Part shown: positions 20,306-28,309 of the stretch, piece by piece
Numbering within the stretch: the stretch's first letter is position 1
How the letters are laid out: each line of letters starts with the position of its first letter
Translations under genes and position numbers: made by a program
Assembly (NCBI GenBank): GCA_963705325.1
Contig: OY970069.1
Span: 2,728,001-2,792,000 of the forward strand
Direction of reading: 5' to 3'
Source: DATARH01 sp963705325
GTDB lineage: Bacteria; Pseudomonadota; Alphaproteobacteria; ATCC43930; CGMCC-115725
DNA length: 64,000 bases
Notes under the pieces: model-generated
What the model was told of the DNA's origin: nothing
The model's input: only the letters and a program-made list of their open reading frames with translations
The model's database searches: none

Positions 20306-21151
20306 ATGAACCATTTGCTTCGCGAACTGGCGCCGATCTCGACCATCGGCTGGCAGGAAGTCGAGAAAGAGGCGACGCGGACCTTGAAGACGACGCTAGC
20401 GGCGCGCCGGATTGTCGATTTCGTCGGGCCGCAAGGCTGGGGCGCGTCGGCGGTCGGGCTCGGCCGCACCGAGGCGATCGCGTCGCCGACAAAAGGCAAT
20501 GTCGCGGCGCGCTTGCGCCGGGTTCTGCCGCTCGTCGAGTTGCGCGTGCCGTTCGAGCTTAGCCGCGCCGACCTCGATGACGTCGAGCGCGGCGCAAAGG
20601 ATCCCGACACCGAGGCAGTTATCGCCGCGGCGCGGTCGATCGCGATGGCCGAGGATCGCGCGGTGTTCCATGGCTTTGGCGCCGCCGGCATCCGCGGCAT
20701 CTGCGAGGCGCAGGCCGACGCGGCGGTGCCGATCGGCGACGATTACGAAAAGTTCCCGGAGGTGGTTGCGGCCGCGCTCAACAAGCTGCGCGACCAGGGC
20801 GTCCTCGGCCCCTATGCGATCGCGCTGGGCGAGGGAGTTTACAAGCGGGTGACCGACACCACTCACGGCGGCTACCCGGTGCTCGACCATGTGGGCCATC
20901 TTATCGACGGCCCGCTGGTATGGGCACCGGGGCTCGACGGCGCGGTGGTGCTGTCGATGCGCGGCGAGGACTTCCAGTTGACGGTCGGCGAGGATTTCTC
21001 GATCGGTTATCTCGGCCACGACAACGATACGGTCCGGCTTTACATCGAAGAGAGCTTCACCTTCTGGCTGTTATCGCCCCAGGCCGCGATTCCCTTGACA
21101 CACCGCGCCGCGGCCAGCGCCGCGCAACCGCGCCGCCAGGCCGCGGAGTAG
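20306..21151 (+). CDS. encapsulin shell protein (linocin M18 / HK97-fold family)
   Basis: Shell protomer of 281 residues (usual length about 265-285) that self-assembles into an icosahedral protein nanocompartment. Recognisable segments are LLRELAPISTIGWQEVEKEATRTLKTTLAARRIVDF, split here as family N-arm and E-loop start, then GPQGWGASAVGLG, AMAEDRAVFHGFGAAGIRGI, VLGPYAIALGEGVY and the C-terminal YLGHDNDTVRLYIEESFTF. It follows the EncFtn cargo by four bases with GAAAGG as ribosome site. The pair is a complete minimal iron-storage encapsulin system. The last about 20 residues (Ala, Gln, Arg-rich) form a tail that would face outward in known shells. The gene ends exactly where the convergent PLP-lyase gene ends. 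Confidence 0.95.
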   Translation: MNHLLRELAPISTIGWQEVEKEATRTLKTTLAARRIVDFVGPQGWGASAVGLGRTEAIASPTKGNVAARLRRVLPLVELRVPFELSRADLDDVERGAKDPDTEAVIAAARSIAMAEDRAVFHGFGAAGIRGICEAQADAAVPIGDDYEKFPEVVAAALNKLRDQGVLGPYAIALGEGVYKRVTDTTHGGYPVLDHVGHLIDGPLVWAPGLDGAVVLSMRGEDFQLTVGEDFSIGYLGHDNDTVRLYIEESFTFWLLSPQAAIPLTHRAAASAAQPRRQAAE

Positions 21152-22111
21152 CTAGCCAGCCTCAGCCAGTATCTCCGCGAAGAGCGCGCGGTCGATGTTG
21201 CCGCCCGACTGGACCACGGCGATCTTCTTGCCCTTGAGCTTGGCGCGCTCCTGTAGCGCGGCGGCGAGCGGCGCCGCTCCCGCGCCCTCGGCGACATTAT
21301 GCGTGCCGCTGAAGATGATGCGCATCGCGTGGCGTATCTCTTCTTCGGTGACCGCGACGATGCGCGCGGCGTGGCGGCAGATCATGTCGAGCGCTTCCGG
21401 GTCCGGCACCCGCACGGCGAGCCCGCCGGCGAAGGTATCGGCGCTGTTGGTCGCGACCGGCTTCCCCGCGGCGAAGGAGAGCGCGTAGGTTGCCGCGTTG
21501 GCGGCGACGACCCCGATGACTTCCGTTTTCAGCCCCAGCGCCTCGCGCGCGGCGATCACTCCGCAAATCCCGCTGCCGAGCCCGATCGGCACATAGACCA
21601 CATCGAGGTCTGGCACCGCGCGAAACAGCTCGAGCGCGTAGCTCGCGACGCCGCGCACCAGGAGTGGATGGAACGAGCGCACCGCATGCAAGTTCTCGCG
21701 TTCCGCGGTCGCCATCGCGTATCCGTAGGCGGCCTGGAAGTCGTGGCCGTGCTCGATGAAGTTGGCGCCGAACCCGACCATTGCCTGGTTCTTTTCCGGG
21801 CTGTTGCCGTGCGGCACGACGATCGTCGCCTTGAGGCCGAGCCGCGTCGCGGCGTAGGCGATGCTCTGCCCGTGATTGCCGGTGGTCGCACTGATTACCC
21901 CGGCTATGCCGGGCTGCGAGCGCTTGAGGTCGTCGAGATAAACGACTCCGCCGCGCAGCTTGAACGCGCCGGTTGGGGTATGGTTCTCGTGTTTGACCCA
22001 CAGCTCGGCGCCGACCCGCTGTGACAGCAATGGCCAGCAATATTGCGGCGTCGGCGGCACGACCCGGTGGACCAGCGCCGCTGCGGCTTCGAGAATGTCG
22101 AGCGACGTCAT
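21152..22111 (-). CDS. PLP-dependent threonine dehydratase-like lyase (fold type II)
   Basis: Protein of 319 residues in the threonine/serine dehydratase family. The PLP lysine lies in PTGAFKLRGG near residue 51, ATTGNHGQSIAYAA binds the phosphate/carboxylate, and VQSGGNIDR near the C-terminus closes the cofactor site. No ACT regulatory domain is present, so it is of the catabolic, unregulated sort. Threonine ammonia-lyase, serine racemase-like and hydroxyectoine-utilisation EutB-like enzymes all share this pattern and cannot be told apart here. The start at 22111 overlaps the stop of the membrane-protein gene upstream (22108-22111). Confidence 0.82.
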   Translation of the reverse strand: MTSLDILEAAAALVHRVVPPTPQYCWPLLSQRVGAELWVKHENHTPTGAFKLRGGVVYLDDLKRSQPGIAGVISATTGNHGQSIAYAATRLGLKATIVVPHGNSPEKNQAMVGFGANFIEHGHDFQAAYGYAMATAERENLHAVRSFHPLLVRGVASYALELFRAVPDLDVVYVPIGLGSGICGVIAAREALGLKTEVIGVVAANAATYALSFAAGKPVATNSADTFAGGLAVRVPDPEALDMICRHAARIVAVTEEEIRHAMRIIFSGTHNVAEGAGAAPLAAALQERAKLKGKKIAVVQSGGNIDRALFAEILAEAG

Positions 22112-22650
22112 CGCGCGGCTTGTCGGCAGAAGGCAGAGCGAAGTGCGATAAAAATCAAGTACACGATCGTCGCGTTGACCAGGGAGATCGCCAGGCCAAT
22201 GGCGAAGACGATCTGGCCTTGCCCGCTGCGACCGAGGCTCACGTAAAGCGGCGATAGCAAAACCGCGTTCAGCGTCAGCACGACGATGATCATCAGCAGA
22301 TAGGCGATTACGAATGCGCCGATTTCCCCGCCGCGAGAGGTAAAGGCGCTCTCCCGATCGGCCCCGGCAACCATATGCGGCACGCCGCCAAGTGCCGCGC
22401 GCAACGCTAGGAACAGCAGCAGCACGATGCCGCCCCACACGATGTTCAACGCAACGGTCACCGGGACCACGGCGATTGCACCGCCCGCCCGGAACGCCGC
22501 GAGATAGAGCGGCGCCAGGAGCCCTGAATAGGATAACGCGGAGACCAGCACGATCTTGATCGCCTGCGCAATTGCGTAGGCAGCGATCTCGCGGCCGTTG
22601 GTGATGCCGCCGTTCCGCGGCGAAACGTCGATTAGGCCGAATTGGGTCAA
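22108..22650 (-). CDS. hypothetical membrane protein, about four helices
   Basis: Not recognised. The 180-residue protein has roughly four hydrophobic segments: around IAYAIAQAIKIVLVSALSY, ALNIVWGGIVLLLFLAL, AFVIAYLLMIIVVLTLNAV and FAIGLAISLVNATIVYLIF. The segment in the middle (ALGGVPHMVAGADRES) is soluble. It is placed between the LLM monooxygenase and the PLP lyase in a leftward operon and overlaps the lyase start by four bases. A transporter or accessory role for that operon is only a guess. Confidence 0.6.
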   Translation of the reverse strand: MTQFGLIDVSPRNGGITNGREIAAYAIAQAIKIVLVSALSYSGLLAPLYLAAFRAGGAIAVVPVTVALNIVWGGIVLLLFLALRAALGGVPHMVAGADRESAFTSRGGEIGAFVIAYLLMIIVVLTLNAVLLSPLYVSLGRSGQGQIVFAIGLAISLVNATIVYLIFIALRSAFCRQAAR

Positions 22651-22683
22651 CGGGGCTCCTCCGCCGCGATTGCGGCGCTGTTC

Positions 22684-23877
22684 TTAGCGCGCGTGCTTCA
22701 CTTCCTTGAGCCGCGGCAGCACTTCCTTGCCGAACATCTTGATGCCCTTTTCGGCCTCCTCATGGGTCATGAAGCCGGAGCGGCCCATCAGGATCAGATG
22801 CTCGAACCCGCCGACCTTATCGTAGAACTCCATGACCTGGCGGTAGACCGTATCGGGATTGCCGGCGAACATGACGCCACGCTGGACTGCCTGCTCGGCG
22901 GTGACGTTGCGGAACGCCGCGGCGGGGCGGCCGACATGCGGCACGCCGCCGGCGAGAGTCGGTGGGGGCGCGGTGCGATAGAGCGCCGGCGCCTGCGTCG
23001 CCGGTGTCGCGCCCGGCAGCATCCGTGAGTATTGCGCGGCCGAGCGCGCGCCGACTCGCAGGAACCACAGCGACTTGTCACCGATCTCCATTCCCTCCTC
23101 GTCGCTGTCGCCGACATAGGTGAAGCCCATATAGGCGAAGCGGTCGGGCGGGGCGGGGCCCATGCCCGCGTCGATCCGCGCTTGGCGATAAGCGTCCCAC
23201 GACTTCTTGGTGCCGTCCGGCCCGCGCACGAAGGTCGCGTTGATGATGTCGCGTCGCGCCAGCTCGACGGAGGTCTCCGGGTCGCCGGTCGCCGCCCAGA
23301 GCGGCGGGTGCGGCCGCTGGTAGCAGGGCGGCCAGATGTTGATGTGGCGGTGGGCGTAATGCTTGCCCTCCCAACTCACCGGGCCGTCATGTGCGGTCAG
23401 CGCCTTTTTTATCAGGTCGATCGATTCCCAGAAGCGCTCGAGATTGCCGATCGGGTTCGCATTGGCCGAGGCCATCTCCGATCCGCCGGATTTGACAAAG
23501 CCGATGTCGAGGCGGCCGCGCGAGATGACGTCGGCGGTGGCGTATTCCTCGGCGATGCGGACAGGATCGGGCCGCGCGGTTACCAGCGTGCCGAGACTGA
23601 GGATGCGGACGTTCTTGGTTTCGCGCGCCAGGATGCCAAGGATTAGGGGGCTCGCGCCGTAGAGGCAATTGATGCCGGCGTGGTGCTCGTTCGAGATGAT
23701 ATTGAGTCCGACCTCATCACACAGGCGGTACTCGTCAAGGCATTCCTCGTAGAGCCGCGCCGCGACCTGGGGGTCGCAATAGCGGTTGGGCAGACTGCCG
23801 CGCACCGAGTTGACGCTGTCGAGCACCTCCTGCGGGATAAACGGGTAGGGGTTCTCGCAAAGATACCAGGCCTGCAT
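22684..23877 (-). CDS. LLM class flavin-dependent oxidoreductase (luciferase-like monooxygenase)
   Basis: TIM-barrel FMN-dependent monooxygenase of 397 residues in the bacterial luciferase superfamily. Typical segments are the N-terminal YLCENPYPF, NIISNEHHAG, RILSLGTLVTARPDPVRIAEEYA, DVISRGRLDIGFVKSG, HINIWPPCYQRPHPPLW and the C-terminal GFEHLILMGRSGFMTHEEAEKGI. The substrate is unknown. The alpha/beta hydrolase gene lies four bases upstream on the same strand, a pairing seen in pathways where a monooxygenase makes an ester or amide that a hydrolase then opens. A separate flavin reductase is not visible in the operon; the nitroreductase at 24990-25826 could supply reduced flavin, but that is inference. 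Confidence 0.87.
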   Translation of the reverse strand: MQAWYLCENPYPFIPQEVLDSVNSVRGSLPNRYCDPQVAARLYEECLDEYRLCDEVGLNIISNEHHAGINCLYGASPLILGILARETKNVRILSLGTLVTARPDPVRIAEEYATADVISRGRLDIGFVKSGGSEMASANANPIGNLERFWESIDLIKKALTAHDGPVSWEGKHYAHRHINIWPPCYQRPHPPLWAATGDPETSVELARRDIINATFVRGPDGTKKSWDAYRQARIDAGMGPAPPDRFAYMGFTYVGDSDEEGMEIGDKSLWFLRVGARSAAQYSRMLPGATPATQAPALYRTAPPPTLAGGVPHVGRPAAAFRNVTAEQAVQRGVMFAGNPDTVYRQVMEFYDKVGGFEHLILMGRSGFMTHEEAEKGIKMFGKEVLPRLKEVKHAR

Positions 23878-23881
23878 CGCC

Positions 23882-24658
23882 CTAATCCCCGAGGAACCCT
23901 GTCACCGCTTGGACAAACCGCTCGGACTGCTCCTGCTCGGGATGATGGCCCGCGCCCTCGATCGTCCGGAATTCGGCGCCGCGGATCAGCTTGGCGTAGG
24001 CGCGGCCGTAATCGGGGGTGACGATGCCGTCGCGGTCGCCCCACAGCATCAGCGTCGGCACCGAAATCCGCCCGAGCCATTGCTTGAGTTGCGGGTTGTA
24101 CATGTAGGGGTGCCACGCGTAGAGACAGAGCGCTTCCCAGTTGCGCGCGTGGGTGACCAGCTCCTCGTCGGTCATCGCGTCGTAATCGGGTGCGTTCTTG
24201 ACGTCGGCCCAGCTCCTGCGTGTGACCTCGGCCGGGTTAGTGTTGAACACGTCGAGGATGTCGCGCTGCTCGGGACCGCCGAGCTTGATGCCGACGGGAT
24301 CGACGAGGATCAGATTGGCGATCCGGTGACACGACGCGACCGCGACCTCGGCGGCGAGCCAGCCGCCGAACGACAACCCCATCAGCGTCACCTTCTCGTA
24401 AGGGAGCTGATCGATGAGCGCGAGATAGAGGTGGGTCAGATCGTAGATCGTGTCGAAATCGGCTGGGCGCTTGGTGTTGCCGAAGCCCGGGCTCGACGGC
24501 GCGATCACCTCGACATGCTGGCAGAGCAGGTCCAGGAACGGCGCCTTGGGGCTGACCGTATCCATGCCGTGCAGCAGCACGACGGGCGCGCCTTGGCCGC
24601 GGCGCAGCACTTCCAAGTCGATTCCATTGACGGTTATCGTTTCGGCGCTTCCCGGCAT
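23882..24658 (-). CDS. alpha/beta hydrolase fold protein
   Basis: Serine hydrolase of 258 residues. The oxyanion region is VVLLHGMDTV, the nucleophile elbow is LMGLSFGGWLAAE with Ser at the GxSxG centre, and WGDRDGIVTPDYG and EGAGHHPEQEQSE supply the catalytic Asp and His. The start is placed at 24658 (MPGSAETITV), because the 32-residue upstream extension to 24754 lacks family similarity. It is the first gene of the leftward operon with the LLM monooxygenase four bases downstream, so the two probably act on the same molecule. Confidence 0.85.
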   Translation of the reverse strand: MPGSAETITVNGIDLEVLRRGQGAPVVLLHGMDTVSPKAPFLDLLCQHVEVIAPSSPGFGNTKRPADFDTIYDLTHLYLALIDQLPYEKVTLMGLSFGGWLAAEVAVASCHRIANLILVDPVGIKLGGPEQRDILDVFNTNPAEVTRRSWADVKNAPDYDAMTDEELVTHARNWEALCLYAWHPYMYNPQLKQWLGRISVPTLMLWGDRDGIVTPDYGRAYAKLIRGAEFRTIEGAGHHPEQEQSERFVQAVTGFLGD

Positions 24659-24767
24659 GATCGTGCGTCTCGTCTTGATTGCGGCCGCCTTTATGCCACG
24701 AAGCGACGCTCCGCCACTATCGCCGCCCACATAGGTGCTGCGTCGCATTGTCACGCGATGGCGACGC

Positions 24768-24797
24768 TTGCGATGGCACTACTACAGGCTGTAGAAT
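24768..24797 (+). promoter_or_regulatory. predicted sigma-70-type promoter for a 23-codon gene
   Basis: TTGCGA (24768-24773) and TAGAAT (24792-24797) are separated by 18 bases. A start of transcription near 24804 would give a leader of about 30 bases. The boxes point rightward, away from the hydrolase operon, and nothing else in the gap could use them except the small gene. Confidence 0.5.
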
Positions 24798-24834
24798 AAA
24801 GTCCTCGTCGCCACAACAGAAAGGAGGTGATCCT

Positions 24835-24906
24835 GTGTCTCACCATCAACCGCGGTCCACCGCAGCCGTGACCAGGATCCCCGCTCTTGCTGAGATCCTT
24901 GCCTAA
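24835..24906 (+). CDS. free-standing 23-residue small protein or leader peptide
   Basis: Not recognised. A GTG at 24835 opens 23 codons (VSHHQPRSTAAVTR then IPALAEILA) ending in TAA at 24904. The ribosome site AAAGGAGGTGATC (24820-24832) is a near-full complement of the 16S 3' end, with GGAGG seven bases before the GTG, far stronger than sites of neighbouring genes. It has its own promoter-like boxes and is followed by a small hairpin (24919-24935) and a U-tailed terminator. The next gene downstream is on the opposite strand, so this is not an attenuator for a visible operon. It could be a small protein, or an RNA in which translation is regulatory. Confidence 0.5.
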   Translation: MSHHQPRSTAAVTRIPALAEILA

Positions 24907-24948
24907 CAAGGCAACGGCGCGGCCGTGATGGCCGCTGGTTATTCGGTG

Positions 24949-24986
24949 GAAAAGGCCGTCACCTTCGGGAGGCGGCCTTTTCTTTT
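24949..24986 (+). terminator. rho-independent terminator after the small gene
   Basis: GAAAAGGCCG (24949-24958) pairs perfectly with CGGCCTTTTC (24973-24982) around a 14-base loop and is followed by TTTT. The A-rich upstream arm means it could also work leftward for the nitroreductase gene, whose end lies four bases away. Confidence 0.8.
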
Positions 24987-24989
24987 GTG

Positions 24990-25826
24990 CTATTTCGTGA
25001 GGTCGAAGCCCTTGGCGCGAAGCCACGCGGCGAAGCCATTTCCTTCCGGGCTCATCGCCTGGCGCGCCTTGTCCTCCGACCAGCCGTAGAACTCGGCGGT
25101 GCCGAAGATTTCCGGCGATTTCTGCCGATCCTTCAGCGAATGGCGTGCGTCGCGGCGGCGGTCGTAGGCGCCGATGGCCGCGACCGCATTGTCGTCGTAG
25201 CGGTCGCGGTGCACGGTCGCCTCGGGCGGCAGGCGCATGCTGATAAAGCCCTGCTGCGCTGGGTAGCCGAGGCATAGCCCGGCTACCGGGAACACCTCGT
25301 CGGGCAGGGCGAGGATTTCGCCCACTGCGTCGATATGGTTCCGCAGCACGCTGATCGGGCAAGTGCTAAGGCCCAAGGTCTCGGCGGCGAGGGTACAGGT
25401 CTGCAAGGCGAGCGCGGCGTCAACCGTGGCGTTGAAGAAGCCTTCGAGCGTTCCGTTGGCGACCGGGTGTTCGGAAATGCGCTCCAGCCGCCGCGCGTCG
25501 CCGAGAAAGACCAGGAACACGGGCGCGTTGCCGATCCACGGCATGTCGGGGATCAGCGCGGCGAGCTTGTCGCGCTGCGCCCGATCCTCGACCCGGATCA
25601 CGGTCGCTTGCTGATAATCCGATTTCGACGACGCCGACAACGAAGCGGCGAGAATGAGGCGGACAAGCGGTTCGGGCACCGGCCGGTCGCTGTAGCGGCG
25701 CTGGGTACGTCGCAGCAGCACCTGTCTGATCCAGGTGTTGTCCTCCGCCTCGCCGCCGAGATCGAGGTCGTAGCCGAACCGGGCTTCCAGTTCCTTGCTG
25801 TAGGGCATCGTCACGGGTGGCTCCAT
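24990..25826 (-). CDS. nitroreductase family NAD(P)H-dependent flavin oxidoreductase
   Basis: FMN oxidoreductase of 278 residues resembling NfsA/Frp-type enzymes. Supporting segments are LLRRTQRRYSDRPVPEPLVRL near the N-terminus (FMN phosphate arginines), LAASLSASSKSDYQQATVIRV, AALALQTCTLAAETLGLSTCPI and GLCLGYPAQQG. The C-terminus (GWSEDKARQAMSPEGNGFAAWLRAKGF) is longer than in minimal nitroreductases. The start chosen is 25826, where GAAGGAA lies six bases upstream; an ATG at 25859 is also in frame. The gene is separated from the aminotransferase gene by a divergent gap of about 155 bases. Confidence 0.85.
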   Translation of the reverse strand: MEPPVTMPYSKELEARFGYDLDLGGEAEDNTWIRQVLLRRTQRRYSDRPVPEPLVRLILAASLSASSKSDYQQATVIRVEDRAQRDKLAALIPDMPWIGNAPVFLVFLGDARRLERISEHPVANGTLEGFFNATVDAALALQTCTLAAETLGLSTCPISVLRNHIDAVGEILALPDEVFPVAGLCLGYPAQQGFISMRLPPEATVHRDRYDDNAVAAIGAYDRRRDARHSLKDRQKSPEIFGTAEFYGWSEDKARQAMSPEGNGFAAWLRAKGFDLTK

Positions 25827-25982
25827 CTGATGTTCCTTCGCGGAGAAGCCGAGACCCATTTATCCGCCGCTCGTGCGCTTGGTCGATGGGCCCCGGCTTG
25901 CGCCGGGTGGCAGTCCTTTGGGAGGTTCAACCGCAGCCGAACATCCTCTACAAGAGGAAAGCTCGGCCAAAGGAAATCGCCA

Positions 25983-27365
25983 ATGCCCGACACGCTCGCT
26001 ACGAACTCGCCGATCATCGCCGCCTATCGCGCCGCGACGCCGGGTTCGGCAGCGCGTGCCGAGCAGGCGCAGGACTGCTTCCCATCGGGCATCACCCACG
26101 ATTCCCGCTACATCGAGCCCTATGGCCTCTACATCGCCCGCGCCGAGGGGCCGCGCAAATGGGACGTCGACGGCCGCGGCTACGTCGATTACTTCGGCGG
26201 GCACGGCGCGATGCTGCTCGGCCATTGCAACCCGCAGGTGATGGCGGCGGTGCACGCGCAGCTCGACCGCGGCACCCATTACGGCGCCTGCCACGAGCTC
26301 GAGATCGAGTGGGCCGAATGGGTCAAACGGCTCATTCCCTCGGCCGAGCGGGTGCGCTTCACCAGCTCCGGCACCGAGGCGACCTTGATGGCGGTGCGGC
26401 TCGCCCGCGCCTTCTCGGGCAAGCCCAAGATCATCCGCTTCAACTACCATTTCCACGGCTGGCACGATCACATGACGACCGGCCACGCCAACCATTTCGA
26501 CGGCACGCCGACGACCGGCGTGCTCGATGCCGTCGCCGGCAACGTCCTGCTCGCCGAGCAGAACGACGAGGCGGCGCTGGCGCGGCTGCTCGAGCAGCAT
26601 GAGGGTGAGATCGCGGCCGCGATCATCGAGCCGACCGGCGCCAATGGCGGCCGGCTGCCGATCGACCCCGAATTCCTCCACGCTCTGCGCCGCCTCACCG
26701 CCGAGCATGGCGTGCTGCTGATCTTCGACGAGGTGGTCAACGGCTTCCGTGTCTCGCCGGGCGGCGCCCAGCAGGCCTACGGCATCAAGCCCGACCTGAC
26801 GACCCTGGCGAAAATCCTCGCCGGCGGCCTTCCCGGCGGCGCCGTCACCGGGCGCAAGGACATCCTCGACCTGCTCGACTTCAAGGCGACCGAGGCGGCC
26901 GGCAAGGAGAAGATCAACCACCCCGGAACGTTCAACGCCAACCCGCTCTCCGCCGCGGCCGGCATCGCCACGTTGCGCCAAGTCGCGGAGACCGACGCCT
27001 GCGCCCGCGCCAACGCCTACGGCGACGCGCTGCGTATCCGGCTCAACGAGATATTCGAGGAGGAGCATGTGCCGTGGGCCGCCTACGGCACGTTTTCGTC
27101 AATCGAGATCTTTACCAACCCCGAGGGGATCGAGGTTACGCCAACCCAATTCAGTCCGCTCAGCCTTCCCGCCAAGCACTTCAAGGGCCTGAAGAACGCT
27201 GGCCTCGTCCACAAGCTGCGCCTGGCGACGATGCTGGGTGGGGTCGATTTCAACTCGCACCCGGGCGGCGTCATCTCCTGCACCCATGGCGAGGCCGAGC
27301 TCGACGATACCGGGACGGCGCTGCGCAACGCGGTCAGGTTGTTGAAGGCGGAAGGCGAGGTGTAG
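25983..27365 (+). CDS. class III aminotransferase, glutamate-1-semialdehyde aminomutase-like
   Basis: PLP enzyme of 460 residues (fold type I). It shows DVDGRGYVDYFGGHGAMLLGH, VRFTSSGTEATLMAVRLARA, FNYHFHGWHDH, AAIIEPTGANGG, LLIFDEVVNGFRVS and the Lys in LTTLAKILAGGLPGGAVTG, which forms the Schiff base. These match the HemL-like subgroup. The chromosomal hemL is usually shorter (about 430) and the sequence lacks a clear tRNA-dependent context, so an amino-acid or beta-amino-acid transaminase is equally possible. ATG 25983 follows AAAGGAAA. An in-frame extension far upstream is not coding. Confidence 0.85.
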   Translation: MPDTLATNSPIIAAYRAATPGSAARAEQAQDCFPSGITHDSRYIEPYGLYIARAEGPRKWDVDGRGYVDYFGGHGAMLLGHCNPQVMAAVHAQLDRGTHYGACHELEIEWAEWVKRLIPSAERVRFTSSGTEATLMAVRLARAFSGKPKIIRFNYHFHGWHDHMTTGHANHFDGTPTTGVLDAVAGNVLLAEQNDEAALARLLEQHEGEIAAAIIEPTGANGGRLPIDPEFLHALRRLTAEHGVLLIFDEVVNGFRVSPGGAQQAYGIKPDLTTLAKILAGGLPGGAVTGRKDILDLLDFKATEAAGKEKINHPGTFNANPLSAAAGIATLRQVAETDACARANAYGDALRIRLNEIFEEEHVPWAAYGTFSSIEIFTNPEGIEVTPTQFSPLSLPAKHFKGLKNAGLVHKLRLATMLGGVDFNSHPGGVISCTHGEAELDDTGTALRNAVRLLKAEGEV

Positions 27366-27430
27366 GGCGGGAAACCCACATTCACCGCTCGCATCACTGA
27401 AAGCTCATTTCGATTGTGAGGAGAGGACCG

Positions 27431-28186
27431 TTGACGTTGCGCCGAACTCGTCTGGAAGGCCTACGCGCTATGGCGATCGCAGGTCTCGGCATCCTAACGG
27501 GCGCTTGCCTGTTTGAGGCGAACGCCTTCGCGGACGCATGTTCTGACGCGACCGGCAAATACGACACGGCGCTGCGCGCCTACGCCTCGTCCAAGTTTCA
27601 ATTCCCGCAGGATTGCGCCCGGGCACAGGATTACTTTCGCGGCAGACGCGAGCAGGGTCAGTTGCTCGTTTCGCTGTTCAACGCCGCGAAACAGGCCTGC
27701 GGCGCGCCGCTTGGCGAAGAGCACGGTCAGCCCCCCGAGCATCTCGTGTCGCTGCTCGAGCACGAAGCGGTCACTCTGGAAACGGGTTGCAATTTGGTTG
27801 CTGGGGTACAAGCGCCTCCCGCTGAGCCCGCGCCGCCGCCACCCCCGCCGCCGGTTGCCGCCGCACCCACGCCCCCGCCGCCGGAGGCTGCCGCCCCGGC
27901 GACCTCCGCCCCGCCACCAGCGCAGACCCAGGCCGCTGAGCCACCCCCGAGCCAATCCGCCGCGCCACCGTCCAGCCAAACCGCTGCGGCGCCTTCGACC
28001 CAAACCGCGACGCAAAGCTGCGCCGCGCAAAAGGCCATGTCGCCCGCACCTGGATGCAACGCCGACTTCCCGCAGCTCGTGAGCGGCGCGGCTTGCACCG
28101 CCGCCGACAATTCGGTCGGTCTAACGCTCCAGGTACCTGGGCGCGAGCCGACCTGCTGCGTCACGTCGTGCGCGCGGTCGAAGTGA
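27431..28186 (+). CDS. hypothetical exported Cys- and Pro-rich protein
   Basis: Not recognised. About 250 residues. TTG 27431 is favoured because GAGGAGAGGA lies just upstream; GTG 27416 would add five residues. An N-terminal hydrophobic stretch (MAIAGLGILTGACLFEANAFA) suggests a signal peptide ending around AFADA. The first folded part (about 40-125) has Cys in DACSD, QDCAR, QACGA and TGCNL. A low-complexity Pro-Ala-Gln-Ser linker follows (about 125-205). A small C-terminal Cys-rich part (SCAAQK, APGCNADF, AACTA, TCCVTSCARSK) ends the protein. Ten or more cysteines suggest disulfides in the periplasm. It heads a rightward set of three genes with similar makeup. Confidence 0.6.
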   Translation: MTLRRTRLEGLRAMAIAGLGILTGACLFEANAFADACSDATGKYDTALRAYASSKFQFPQDCARAQDYFRGRREQGQLLVSLFNAAKQACGAPLGEEHGQPPEHLVSLLEHEAVTLETGCNLVAGVQAPPAEPAPPPPPPPVAAAPTPPPPEAAAPATSAPPPAQTQAAEPPPSQSAAPPSSQTAAAPSTQTATQSCAAQKAMSPAPGCNADFPQLVSGAACTAADNSVGLTLQVPGREPTCCVTSCARSK

Positions 28187-28309
28187 GGCTCAACGCAAGG
28201 GCCGGAGCCTCCCGGCCATAGCTGCGTCGAAATCTCCCGTTGCCGGAGTAAAGCCGTAACGCTACGCACCACGCCGAATCCGTGCGTGAAACCAAAGAGG
28301 ACGGCGCCG

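Noticed and set aside
20306..21151. Shell protein read as bacteriocin linocin M18 or phage capsid
   Set aside because: The linocin label is an old name for encapsulins; the adjacent EncFtn with targeting peptide and the lack of portal or terminase genes favour an encapsulin.
24820..24832. Reverse complement of the 16S rRNA 3' end, possible rRNA fragment
   Set aside because: Only about 13 bases match and no further rRNA sequence flanks it; it is best read as a strong ribosome-binding site on the plus strand.
25860..27068. 402-codon minus-strand frame opposite the aminotransferase gene
   Set aside because: Antisense shadow with biased Arg/Gly/Val composition and no recognisable domain.
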